A stretch of 64,000 nt of DNA from Candidatus Roseilinea mizusawaensis (GTDB lineage: Bacteria; Chloroflexota; Anaerolineae; J036; Brachytrichaceae): assembly GCA_016841965.1 (NCBI GenBank), contig JAEANN010000059.1, positions 33,204-97,203 on the forward strand, written 5' to 3'. A model generated the notes under the pieces. The model saw only the letters and a program-made list of their open reading frames with translations, ran no database searches and was not told where the DNA came from. The number at the start of each line of letters is the position of its first letter. Position 1 is the first letter of the stretch. The position numbers and the translations under genes were made by a program. Of this stretch, positions 35,601-44,761 are shown in pieces.

Positions 35601-38600
35601 AGTCACCGTCAGCGTGTAGGTCAGCAGCTCGCCCGCTTGCACCACCAGCGGCGCGGACTTGCTCAGGTCGAGCGCCGACTGGCCCAGTTGCACGCGCGTG
35701 GCGTCGGTAATCGGGCCGTAGTCGCGGTCGCCGGGCGTGGGGCCGGGCAGCGATGACCAGCCGGCCGCCGCCAGGTTGTCCTCGAACGCGCCGGGCGGCG
35801 CGTCGGCGTCCACTTGCGCCGTGTAGGTGATCACCAGGGCGCTGCCGGGCGGCAGCGAAATGCCCAGGCCAAAGGTGATGGCGAAGCGACCGCTGAGCGC
35901 CTCGTAGCTGGTCAGATAGTCGCCCGACCCCAGCGGCGCGCCGTCCAGGGTCAGCCCAATCAACACGGGTGGCGCGGCGCGCATGTGCAGCGGCAAGGTG
36001 TCGCTGAAGACCAGGTCGTAGGCCGCCGAGACCGTCGCCCCGTTCGCGTTGGTGAGGCGCACGGTGTAGGTCACAAGCTGGCCGGCCCCGACGATGCTGC
36101 CGCTGGGCGGCTGGCTGGCCTTGAGCAGCGCCAGCGCCGGCTCGGTCACCGTCACCTGCGTCTGGTTGGAGGGCGTCGGCCCGCCGTCCTGATGGCGCAG
36201 CGTGGCGACGTTGGTCAAAACGTCGCCCGCATTCGCGCCCAGCGGGGAGGACACCACCGCCGTCACGGTGATCAGGCGCTGTTCGCCGGCGGGGATGCCG
36301 GCAAAGGTGACGGTGAAGGCATTGCCAACGACCACCGCGCTGCCGCCCGGCGCGTTGACGCTGTGGAGTTGCACGCGCGCGTCGAGCTGGTCGGTCACCG
36401 TCACGCCGTAGAGCGCGCTGGTGATCGGCGGCTCCGGCACGACCAAGACGTAGGTCACCACGCTGCCCAGCGTCGCCGTGGGCGGTGTGACCGACTTGAG
36501 CAGCGTCGCGTCCGCCGTGCGGTGGGAGACTGCGTCGCTGCCATCGCTGTAAAGGCGCTCGTCCGGCGCGTAGGGGCCGGGGCCGTCGCCCGGCTGCGAG
36601 TCGTAGCCAGGCAGCGTCGCCGTGTTCGTCAGCGTCAGATTGGCGCCGATGGCAGCGCTGACCTGGGCCACCACCGTGATCACTGCCACGCCGGGCTGGC
36701 TGCCGTTCCAGGCCAGGCCCCACAACGCGCTTACCTGCCAAGTCAGCGCGCCGGTTGCGCTCACCGGCGGTTGCGCCAAGAAGGTGGCCGTGGGCGGCGC
36801 GTTTGCGCTCAGCGTGGCCGTCACCAGCGCCAGGCCGGCCGGCAACACATCGCTGATCACGAGGTCATAGGCCGGCCCGTGGCCGTCGTTGGTGATGGTC
36901 AGGCGATAGGTGATGAGGTCGCCGGCGCCGACCACGCTGCCCGGCGGCGGCGTGCTGTCTTTGTCCAGCGCCAGGCGGGGTTGGATCACCGCGCTGGTTG
37001 CCGTGGCGCTGACGTGATTCGGCCACGGATATTCGAGCTGGGCGTAGTTGGTGGGATAGAACAGGTCGGTCTGCGTGATCCACACCGGCGCCAGCGTATC
37101 TATGCGCAGGCCCACCGCCTGCGCCTGGAAGGTCAGCGTCACCACCGTCGGCGCGTCTTGCGCGCCGGTGATGGGCGCAAAGTACCAGCGGATGACTTGC
37201 TGGCCGGGCTGCTCGGTGGTGTTGGAGATGCGCTGGGTGAAGGTGACGTTCACCGCAGCCGGCGTGTGGGCGAGCGTCTCGCTGTCGGTGATGTACCACA
37301 CGCCGGGCGGCAAGGCATCCAACAGCACATCGCCCGACGCGCCGCCCCAAACCGCTCCGGCGGGAATGGTGAAGACGACGCGGTAGGTGATGAGGTCGCC
37401 GACGCGGATGACGCTCGGTTCGACCTGTTTGGCGATGGCCGGCCCGCCGGCGCTCACCGTCGCGGTGGCCGTGGTGGTGTAGGGCCGCACGCCGGGGACG
37501 GTGTCGGTCAGCGAGTGATACAGCGCCGCCACGGTATTGGTGAGCGCTGCGCCGAGCAGCGCCTGCGAAATGCGCGCCGTGTACGAGAGCACAATCACGT
37601 TGGCCGGCGCCACGTTGCTCAGCGTGCTGACGAACCAAGTGATGACGCCCGGCCCGGCCGCCGGCGCGCCTTGCGCGTCGCCGCCGAACAGCGCGGTGAC
37701 GCTGATGCCGCCCGGCAACGCGTCGGTCACATAGATGGCATAGGCCGGGCTGCTGCCGGTGTTGGTTAGGCGCAGGGTGTAGGTGAGATAGGCCAGGCCG
37801 TCCAAGCCAACGGTCACGCCGCTGCTGCTTTCGACGTGCTTGCTCAACAGCAAGTTTGGCTCGCCAACGGTGGTGCTCACCACGTTGCTGGGGGTCACCG
37901 GCGCGGTGCTGTGGCTCAGGCGCGCCAGGTTGGTGATCACGTCGCCGGCGTTCGGGTCGCTGGCCGGGCTGGGGAACTCGTGCGAGAGGCGCGCCGTGAC
38001 GGTGATGAGCGCCTGCGCGCCGGCGGGGATCGCGCCGAACGTCGCGGTGACTTGCTGGCCGGCCACGCCGACGCTGCCGGTCAACCCGCCGGTGAACGTC
38101 ACCGCCAGGATGAACAGGCGCGGGTCGAGCGTGTCGGTCACCAGCGCGTTGTAGAGCGCAGCGGTGATCGGCGTCCCCGGCACAAACAGCGTGTAGGTCA
38201 CCAGTGTGCCCAGCGTCGCCGTGGGCGGCGGCGCGAACTGGACCGCCTTGGCGATGCCGGCGTCGGCCGTCTGCACTGCGGCCGCGTGCGAGCCGCCGCT
38301 GTAACTGCGCGCAACGCTGCTGATCGGCTGGGTGTCGGTCAGCCAAGCGTCATAGCGCAAGAAAGCGTGGTTGCCGAGCGTGACGTTGGCGGTGATCCAC
38401 GGCGCGACCGATAACACAACCGTCAGCGTGAGGGCGGTATGTTGCAGTGAAGTGAACGGCAGCGTGGGCGTTAGGTGACTGACCAGCCAAGTGAGCGCGC
38501 CGGTGGCGCCGAGCGATGGCGCAGCCAGCAAGGCCGGCCCGCTGCTGTCGTTGGTGCTCAGGGTGTAGGTGAGCAGGCTCGTGCCATAGGGGATCACGTC

Positions 38601-41600
38601 GGTGATCAGCAGGTCGTAGCCGGGCAGCACGCCCTGGTTGGAGACGGTCAGTGTGTAGGTGATCGCATCGCCGGCGCCGACGAAACATCCGGCGCGGTTC
38701 AGCCGCGTCACCAGCGCGTCGTCAAAAGCGCACTGACGCGCCGAACAGTTGTTGCTGTAGAACCCCACCGATCCCGGCGCGCGCGGCGTGGGATCAACGA
38801 CGTTGATCAGCAGTTGACCGCCCACATAGCCGCGGATGCGCAGACCGCCGGGCGTCTCTTCCACTTGCGCCTCCAGGTGATACCACCGGCGCACGGTCGG
38901 CGTAAAGGTTGCGGTGGCCAGGTTGGCGGTCGTGGTCCCGCTGATCTCCTGGAGCTGGAGGTTAGTGCCGCCATCGCTTAGGCGCAGGCGCAACCGGTAA
39001 TGGCCGCTCGCGGTGTGGTAGAAGACCAGCCCCACGCTGGCGGTGCCATCGGTGGTCGAGACGATCGCGCTGTAGCTGTACTCGGCAGCCGTGAACCCGC
39101 TGCGCACGAGGATCGCGTCTGTTGCGCTGCCGCCCGTGCGCACCACAACGCCGGCCTCGTTGGACCACGTGCCGGCCACATTCGACCAGCCGGTGGGCGG
39201 CGTGGCGTTGGGGCGGTTGAAGTCGTCCTCCAGCAACGTGCTGCTGCAACCGTAGGGCGTAAGGTAGCGCTTGCCCAGATGGAGCAGCGGCTCCACCGTG
39301 CGCGCCTGGGCCGTGTCGGTCAGCGCCCGAAATTGTCCATCGTCCACGAAGGTGAGCAACAACGTGTTGGTGAGCACGGCCCCTTGGTTGGCCTGGGGGA
39401 TGTCCTGGATCACAGCAGTCACCACGCCGTTGAATTGCATGGCGCCGGTCAGCGTGCCCAGATTCCAGGCGATGTTGCCGCTGGCATAAGGCGCCGGCGC
39501 GACGGTCGGCGCGACGTTGAAGGTGGCGGTTGGCCCGCCCTGGCTGCCATCCACATCCACGGTGTAGGCCAGCGTGGCCGCCACATAGCCCAGCCCAACG
39601 GGCAACGTGTCGGTCAGGCGCACCTGGTCAAAGATGTTGTCCACATCGTTGGTGGCGCCGGTGAATGTGAATACCACGAGGCTGCCGATGGTGCCGGTTT
39701 GCACGGCCGGCCCTTTGTCGAACGCATCGTTCAACGTCACGTAGGCGACGGTCGTGCCTTGGGCGGCGAGGCAGCCGCCGTCGCATTGCGCTGTGGCGGT
39801 GACCACATTGCGGTTCACGCCGGTGTCGGTCACCACCGCGGTGACGACGGCGCTGAAGGTCGCGCCCGGCGGGAGCGTGGCCAGCGTCCAGGTGAGCGTG
39901 TTGCCGGAGACCGCCGCGCCGTTGGTGGCGGTGATGTTGGTGAAAGCGCTGCCGGCTACGTCGGTGATCACCACGTTGGACGCCGCCCCGCTGCCGGTGT
40001 TGGTCACGCGCACCGTCCAGGTGACGGTCTGGCCGGTGGCGGCGAACTGGACGTTCGGCGATTTGCTCACTGCAAGCGCCGGGGCCTGGGCGGTCAGAGC
40101 GACGGCGGCCGTGGCGGTGTATGGGCCGCTGTCCGGGCAATCGGGCGCATCGTCGTCGTAAAGCAGCGTCGCCGTGAACGGCCCGCCGGCCAATGCGCAT
40201 GTGCCATTGCTGTTGGCATTGCGGACGCGCAGCGTGATGGTGGTGAAGCCGCTGGGCAGCACGCCCCAGGTGTAAACCACGCTGCCGCCCAGGTCGAGCG
40301 TGCCCGAAGGCAGGGTGCTGGCAAGCAGCGTGTCGCTAAACACGTAGCCGCCGGGGAGCGCGTTGGTCAGCACAACGTTGTAAGCCGGCGGGCCGTCGTT
40401 GCGCAGCGTGAGCGTGATCGCGCCGCCGCACACGTTCAGCGCGTTCGGCGCGATTTCGGCAGCGATGCCCGGCGCGTCGAAGACCGGGCGGGTGCGGATG
40501 CGCACCTGCTGGGCCGGCGAGTACAAGCGACACCCATCCGGGCATCCCCAACTCACTGCGGCGGTGTTGAAGGTGTCGGTGAGGGTGCAACCGTTGGGCT
40601 GGCTCACCACGGCCGTCACGGTGAACACGGCGCTGCTGCCGGGGTTGAGCAGCGGCAGCGACCAGGTGATCGTCCCGCCCAGCGGGCCGGGCACCGGGCC
40701 GCTGTAGCCCGGCGTGGCGCTGACGAACACCAGGTTGCTGGGCAGGGCGTCGCTGATCACCAACAGTTGGGCCGGCGCAGCGCCGCCGGCGTTCGATACA
40801 GTGACGGTGAAGACCACCACATCGCCCGGCTCGCCGTAAAGGTACACGTCCGAGGGCGACGTGCGGCTGAGGTTTTGCCCCACCTTGCTCAGCGAAAGCT
40901 CGGCTTGGCGCGCCACCAGTAAGAAGCTGGAGCTATCGGTGAGATAGGGATTGCCACACACATCGCGATAGCCGGTTTGTATGCGCAGTTGGCCGCCCTG
41001 AAAGCCACAACTGGCGCGCACCACAAAGCGCACGTACACCGTCTCGCCGGGCCGCACCCGCGCCAGCCAGGCGTCCAGCGGCGCGCCGCTGCTCGGCCCC
41101 CAACTGAGCGTTGAGCCGCTGATCGTAGGCCCCGGGCCGGGCTGCCAACTCAGCGTGTCGGTGCTCACTTCAGTTGTGCCGGCCACGTAGAACAAGCCGG
41201 CCGGCAGCGTCTCGGTCAGCGTGGCGGAGTACACGCTCAGCAGGCCGGCGTTGCGCACAGTCACGGTGACCGTGCGGGTGTAGCAGGTGTCCAGCGGCGA
41301 GAACGTCTGATTGGTGTTCAGCAACACCGTGGGCGGCAGCTCGACCACCGACGTGACCGGCCCGCCCCCCAAACAGACCTGACCCAGGCAACCCTGCGCG
41401 CCGGAGAAGCGGTTGGTCAGGTCGGCGCACCCGATGATCTCGGCCACGTATTTGATGGTGAGCGCCTCCTGGGGTTGGATCACCGGCACTTGCCAAGTGA
41501 CCAGATTCGTGGAGGTGATAAGGGTGATGCCGGCCACCGACCCCAACGACGAGGTGATGGTGGCGGTGAGGAAGCGCAGCCCGCTGCCCAGGGCGTCGGT

Positions 41601-44303
41601 GAGCACCACGCTATGGGCCGGGCCGGCGCCGGTGTTCTTGGCGATCAACGTCCAGGTGACAACGTCGCCGGTGGCGTAGATGCGCTCTGGGAATTTGGTG
41701 AGCAAGGGCAAGGGCGCCAGGCGCAGTGGGGCAGCCAACGTCCCGCCGGCGGCGCAGCGCTCATAGTAGGTGTCGTTGTTGCTGCACAGGCTCTCATAGT
41801 GGATCGTCCCCTGCAACGGCGCCGGCGGGCCGCCGCAGTTCAATTGCACGCGCAGTTGCACCGTCGCCGTGGTGGCTGCGGTGAACGTATCGGAGTAAAA
41901 CCAGCGGTAACCCGCGCTGTCCGTCTGGGTGAAGACCGGCGTTGCGCCGCCGAAGCCAAGCACATCCAGCACGGCATAGGTGCTGGTGGGCACCACGATC
42001 ACCGCGTCGTATGCGCCCACGCTCGATGTGCGTTGCGCGGTGAGCGTGACGGTATACACGCCGCACGCCGCCACGTTGGGCGGCAGCCCGCTGACGCTCA
42101 GGGTCATCTGCGGGGCGAGCGTCTCCACGAACACGCCCTCGGCGATCACATCCCCGCCGCTGCACACGCTGTTGCCGCTGACGCCCAGGTTGAGGTACGA
42201 CCAGTCGTACCATGTAGTGTTGTTGCACGAGTTCGTCTCGCCGGCGGCGGTAGTGTAGGTGATCACCAGCGTGGCGCCGGCCACGTTTGGATTGCACGGC
42301 GGGGTGATGTTGGTGATCACCAACTGCCCGCCGATGATCGCTTGGGAGAATGTCGCCGTGCACGAGATCGGCCCGTTGCCCACCCACACCTGCGCCGAGC
42401 CGGTCACGTAGCTTTGGTTGGTCAGCGCCTCGGTAAAGATCAGGCTGCTCCACGTCGGCGTGACGGTGAAGCTCGGCGCAAAGGTGTAAATGTTCGTGTA
42501 AGTGAACGCCGGCGTGCTGCACACGGCCGCCGGCGCCGAGACCAGCTTTTGGCTCTGCACGCCGTCATCGCATTGCAAGTAGGTCACGCTCTGGGCGGTG
42601 GTGGTTTGTTGGCAGGCGCGACAGTCCTGCAGGGTGGCCGTCACCACGTTGGTCAGCGCCTGGCCGCATAAGGCGCACGTGCCGGCGGTGTTGCTCACCA
42701 CAAAAACCGGGGTGAGCGTGGCGCTGCCGGTCACAGCCCAGGTGATGTAGGTGACGCCGCCCAGCGTGAAGCTGACGCCGCCGCCGGTGCTCACGACGGC
42801 AAAGCCGGCGGGCACCTGATCGGTGACGATCACCGTGCCGGAGATGCCGCCGGCGTTGACGGTGATCGGGGTGGTGATGAGCTGGCCGCGATAGACCTCG
42901 CCCGGCGCGCTCTTGCTCAGGCTGAGCTGGCCGGGCGTGTTGGTCAACTGCCACGCCCCGGCCTGCGGCGCTTCGGTGTAGAAGAAGTTGCAGGCGTCGC
43001 GATAGGCGACGTCAAAATCAAAGCTGCCGCTGAGCGGCGCGGCGCATACGTTGGCCGGCGTGGTGAGCGTGAAGACCAGGTTGAAAGTCTGGCCGGGCGG
43101 GATGGGCGGCAACTGGAAGGCGCCGGCCGTGTAGGTGGCCGGCGCGCTCACCGCCACGCTGAATGGGCTGAGGTTGACCGGCAGCGTCACCGAGTAGGCC
43201 GTGCCATCGCCGGTGTTGGTGATCGGAATCGTGAAGACGGTGCTGCCGCCACAATAGTTGACGTTGAACGGCGGCAGGGCGTAGTCTAGGTCGGGGAAGC
43301 GTGGTTGGAGGTCAATCGAGGCCTTGGCCGTTTGCGGCGCCAGGCACGCCCCGCCATTGCACCCCCACGTGGCGACCACGCTGTTCTCCAGCCCGCTGCA
43401 CGCCATCACCTGCGCTGCTACGGTGAACGAAACGCTCTGGCCAACTGGGATGGAGACAAACGTGGCCGAGGTGATGCCGCTCACGAGTTGCAAGCCCGGG
43501 CCAAGCGTGTCGGTGACGCGCACGTTGTACACCGTGCCGTAGCCGGTGCTGTCCACAAACACCGTCCAGGTCACCACGTCGCCGATGGCGGCCGGGGCCA
43601 CCGCCGGCTCTTTGCGCACGGTGATCGCGCCGGGGTTCACCACATACTCGGCCAGCTTGACGATGGGCGGATGCGCATCTTGCGTCAGCGTCACCACCAC
43701 TTGGCCGGAGACTGCCCCGCACGTGCTGGTGAAGACTGCCTGTTGCGTGATCACGGCGTTGGGCGCCACCGTGCCCACGTTAAACGTGGCGAGGTTAGCG
43801 TTGAAGCCGCCCGGCAGCGCGGCTGTGATCGCCACGCCGGTGGTCGTCACGGCATTGTTGGCCGCCACGATGGTCACCGTGAGCGGATCGCACAGGTTGA
43901 TCGTCTGTGGGGTGAGGGTGACGGTGACCTGATTGGCATAGATGGTCTGGCTGCCGAACGACGGGCCGTTGGCTTGCGTGGGTGGGCCTTGAGGGGAGAA
44001 TGCGCCGGCCGGCGTCAAGGGGGGAAACCAATCCGGCAGCGCAGAGGGCGCGGGTGATGAACCTGAGTCGGTCGGCAGCGCAAACCAATCCGGCAATACG
44101 TCCGCCTCATCGGCGGCGTCCGGTGGGGCAAACCAGGCCGGCAAGGCTTGAAATGTGTCGGACGATAGCGCCGGCGCGACGGTATTTTCTAGCGCTGCAA
44201 AAGCGGTCTGGCGAGGCATCAGGGGCTGTGTGGTTACTATACCCAGGATGGATGTCATGAACAGTCGCCATAGAATCCCGATTCGTTTATGTGTCCACTG
44301 CAT
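32691..44303 (-). CDS. Giant DUF11-repeat surface protein (3870 residues)
   Basis: A single frame of 11.6 kb. A GGAGG ribosome site 11 bases before the ATG and a long hydrophobic N-terminal signal support the start. Residues ~53-97 hold three 'LPxWF' motifs. About 26 beta-sandwich repeats of 100-150 residues follow, each with the DUF11 pattern 'LSKSAPL..AGELLTYTLTVTNSG...VVITDLAP'. N-terminal repeats are cysteine-rich ('CDPLTV', 'CGGSTV', 'CYTRTV'), most C-terminal ones are not. A lectin/LamG-like domain is inserted at residues ~1690-1870 ('DDFNRPNATPPTGWSN' to 'FDDALVTRLN'). An FnIII-like domain near the end ('VTLAWETETEQDNFAFRLYR') precedes the tail 'YRLWLPVVMRAE'. Such proteins are extracellular, probably fibrous adhesins or sheath components. 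It is the first gene of the operon with the C25 peptidase and sortase. Confidence 0.95.
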   Translation of the reverse strand: MQWTHKRIGILWRLFMTSILGIVTTQPLMPRQTAFAALENTVAPALSSDTFQALPAWFAPPDAADEADVLPDWFALPTDSGSSPAPSALPDWFPPLTPAGAFSPQGPPTQANGPSFGSQTIYANQVTVTLTPQTINLCDPLTVTIVAANNAVTTTGVAITAALPGGFNANLATFNVGTVAPNAVITQQAVFTSTCGAVSGQVVVTLTQDAHPPIVKLAEYVVNPGAITVRKEPAVAPAAIGDVVTWTVFVDSTGYGTVYNVRVTDTLGPGLQLVSGITSATFVSIPVGQSVSFTVAAQVMACSGLENSVVATWGCNGGACLAPQTAKASIDLQPRFPDLDYALPPFNVNYCGGSTVFTIPITNTGDGTAYSVTLPVNLSPFSVAVSAPATYTAGAFQLPPIPPGQTFNLVFTLTTPANVCAAPLSGSFDFDVAYRDACNFFYTEAPQAGAWQLTNTPGQLSLSKSAPGEVYRGQLITTPITVNAGGISGTVIVTDQVPAGFAVVSTGGGVSFTLGGVTYITWAVTGSATLTPVFVVSNTAGTCALCGQALTNVVTATLQDCRACQQTTTAQSVTYLQCDDGVQSQKLVSAPAAVCSTPAFTYTNIYTFAPSFTVTPTWSSLIFTEALTNQSYVTGSAQVWVGNGPISCTATFSQAIIGGQLVITNITPPCNPNVAGATLVITYTTAAGETNSCNNTTWYDWSYLNLGVSGNSVCSGGDVIAEGVFVETLAPQMTLSVSGLPPNVAACGVYTVTLTAQRTSSVGAYDAVIVVPTSTYAVLDVLGFGGATPVFTQTDSAGYRWFYSDTFTAATTATVQLRVQLNCGGPPAPLQGTIHYESLCSNNDTYYERCAAGGTLAAPLRLAPLPLLTKFPERIYATGDVVTWTLIAKNTGAGPAHSVVLTDALGSGLRFLTATITSSLGSVAGITLITSTNLVTWQVPVIQPQEALTIKYVAEIIGCADLTNRFSGAQGCLGQVCLGGGPVTSVVELPPTVLLNTNQTFSPLDTCYTRTVTVTVRNAGLLSVYSATLTETLPAGLFYVAGTTEVSTDTLSWQPGPGPTISGSTLSWGPSSGAPLDAWLARVRPGETVYVRFVVRASCGFQGGQLRIQTGYRDVCGNPYLTDSSSFLLVARQAELSLSKVGQNLSRTSPSDVYLYGEPGDVVVFTVTVSNAGGAAPAQLLVISDALPSNLVFVSATPGYSGPVPGPLGGTITWSLPLLNPGSSAVFTVTAVVSQPNGCTLTDTFNTAAVSWGCPDGCRLYSPAQQVRIRTRPVFDAPGIAAEIAPNALNVCGGAITLTLRNDGPPAYNVVLTNALPGGYVFSDTLLASTLPSGTLDLGGSVVYTWGVLPSGFTTITLRVRNANSNGTCALAGGPFTATLLYDDDAPDCPDSGPYTATAAVALTAQAPALAVSKSPNVQFAATGQTVTWTVRVTNTGSGAASNVVITDVAGSAFTNITATNGAAVSGNTLTWTLATLPPGATFSAVVTAVVTDTGVNRNVVTATAQCDGGCLAAQGTTVAYVTLNDAFDKGPAVQTGTIGSLVVFTFTGATNDVDNIFDQVRLTDTLPVGLGYVAATLAYTVDVDGSQGGPTATFNVAPTVAPAPYASGNIAWNLGTLTGAMQFNGVVTAVIQDIPQANQGAVLTNTLLLTFVDDGQFRALTDTAQARTVEPLLHLGKRYLTPYGCSSTLLEDDFNRPNATPPTGWSNVAGTWSNEAGVVVRTGGSATDAILVRSGFTAAEYSYSAIVSTTDGTASVGLVFYHTASGHYRLRLRLSDGGTNLQLQEISGTTTANLATATFTPTVRRWYHLEAQVEETPGGLRIRGYVGGQLLINVVDPTPRAPGSVGFYSNNCSARQCAFDDALVTRLNRAGCFVGAGDAITYTLTVSNQGVLPGYDLLITDVIPYGTSLLTYTLSTNDSSGPALLAAPSLGATGALTWLVSHLTPTLPFTSLQHTALTLTVVLSVAPWITANVTLGNHAFLRYDAWLTDTQPISSVARSYSGGSHAAAVQTADAGIAKAVQFAPPPTATLGTLVTYTLFVPGTPITAALYNALVTDTLDPRLFILAVTFTGGLTGSVGVAGQQVTATFGAIPAGAQALITVTARLSHEFPSPASDPNAGDVITNLARLSHSTAPVTPSNVVSTTVGEPNLLLSKHVESSSGVTVGLDGLAYLTYTLRLTNTGSSPAYAIYVTDALPGGISVTALFGGDAQGAPAAGPGVITWFVSTLSNVAPANVIVLSYTARISQALLGAALTNTVAALYHSLTDTVPGVRPYTTTATATVSAGGPAIAKQVEPSVIRVGDLITYRVVFTIPAGAVWGGASGDVLLDALPPGVWYITDSETLAHTPAAVNVTFTQRISNTTEQPGQQVIRWYFAPITGAQDAPTVVTLTFQAQAVGLRIDTLAPVWITQTDLFYPTNYAQLEYPWPNHVSATATSAVIQPRLALDKDSTPPPGSVVGAGDLITYRLTITNDGHGPAYDLVISDVLPAGLALVTATLSANAPPTATFLAQPPVSATGALTWQVSALWGLAWNGSQPGVAVITVVAQVSAAIGANLTLTNTATLPGYDSQPGDGPGPYAPDERLYSDGSDAVSHRTADATLLKSVTPPTATLGSVVTYVLVVPEPPITSALYGVTVTDQLDARVQLHSVNAPGGSAVVVGNAFTVTFAGIPAGEQRLITVTAVVSSPLGANAGDVLTNVATLRHQDGGPTPSNQTQVTVTEPALALLKASQPPSGSIVGAGQLVTYTVRLTNANGATVSAAYDLVFSDTLPLHMRAAPPVLIGLTLDGAPLGSGDYLTSYEALSGRFAITFGLGISLPPGSALVITYTAQVDADAPPGAFEDNLAAAGWSSLPGPTPGDRDYGPITDATRVQLGQSALDLSKSAPLVVQAGELLTYTLTVTNSGLVSATGVVITDLAPANTGYVSCGPAPCGESGGVVSWTLGVLDVGASRVVTLVVQVTSPLPDGTLIVNTAHVTSSHGVTDTDTATTTVGSAPVLLLSKQSVDANGAPLQPGDVLSYVIVVQNAGNAVANAVTVSDSLPAHTGYVPGSIAGGDANSDAALPLLSWTISTLAPGAPVTLSFAVTVGLPLTDGLALVNTASVTSTEVTTPTSATVTNPVASALVLQVTKSAEPEPATAGGLLTYTLRYTLTGDAPALGVALSDTTPAHTTFFAATPPASSHPGPGNSGPVVWQLGDLLPPGSGVTQAVGMVTLVVQISSPLPNGTQIFNTALLSETGGLTSTDTTTSTVTSSHALSVTKVATPPVATAGGVLTYTLHYTVGGNAPAPAVVVTDTLPPSVTLQSCAPACSISSNVVTWSLGTLNPPVGGALTVVVSVAGDVPTGTLLTNAVIIGDGSGLTDTDTIDTPTQALAEIALRKTATPTVVEAGAVLTYALVVTNAGPSDAQNVVVTDTLPPEVSLLATTPPASGVSGNVITWALGALPAGQSAILTVTVLVSPALPNGALITNTATASTSTAGDDPANNTDVISTPVQARAELALHKHSDTSITVPGATVTFTLHITNFGPSVAQNVIVTDTLDPQMTYLSATPAPNSVSGWSLTWLLGDLSVGQHVVITVVVRISPLATYGVLLPNNAVVTTDTPGDDPANNISDWYVTPVQPTVAIEKQLVGYDTDPIAPNFITFTIRVTNTGPSAIITLRVVDQFDDGVLTYTHATPPPNAIDPGELRWDDLTAVGPHGFGAPLWPGQSYVITVTFRVLTDIVSTTNYAFIGEGTRDAHDNPTNEPRDEVEVIGVPTAVTLRAFYVSAVSGRQVTLAWETETEQDNFAFRLYRAPANDFGQGVLIANVPAAMGGTSGASYAYVDTAPDDGVWWYWLADVDTAGRETVHNPPAQARVGLSAYRLWLPVVMRAE

Positions 44304-44761
44304 TCAGTGACCGACCTCCACAGTAAAACCGCTTGAGTTGCAATTGCTAATCGTCGCACAAAGAGGGTCATCACTCAACCTCTCAGTGTGACTAGCACAA
44401 ATCGAATCTTAATGGATGCTGAGTTTACCGGCTGTGAAGAACCTGTCAAATCACCCGACAGTCCTGGGCGCCCGGCGACACACGCAAAACGCTATTTGCG
44501 CACAAATGGGGGGCTGGAAACTCAGTCGCCTCACGCACCGGCAGATGTGCTACATCTCGGATGCGCATATGTGCGAGGATTGCTGAAAGTGTGCTCACGT
44601 GCTGGGGCGCGGCAGTTGGAAATCGCGCGCTATTTATCATGCGACGTTCAGCCAATATACCAATGCGCCTTATCCTGAGCCGAGACAATCGCTCCGACTT
44701 GGCGCTGCGCGCGCCTTTGTTCTGAACTAAACACGACTGGCTCTTTTATTTCGAGTGCGCT
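44304..44761. other. 458-base spacer between divergent giant-protein and carotenoid genes
   Basis: Relatively A/T-rich for this window and free of convincing genes; the short frames in it have no recognisable features. It must hold the two divergent promoters, but I could not pick -35/-10 boxes with confidence. The only clear signal is the GGAGG of the giant protein gene at 44315-44319 (minus strand). Confidence 0.7.

Noticed and set aside
35814..37769. Long plus-strand open frame (651 codons) opposite the giant protein
   Set aside because: Antisense of DUF11 repeats; Arg/Gly/His-rich translation with no recognisable domain.
39000..40922. Long plus-strand open frame (640 codons) opposite the giant protein
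   Set aside because: Antisense shadow of the repeats, same odd composition.
44388..44678. A 96-codon frame in the giant-protein/crtI spacer
   Set aside because: No ribosome site, no homologous features, and it lies in a region expected to hold divergent promoters.
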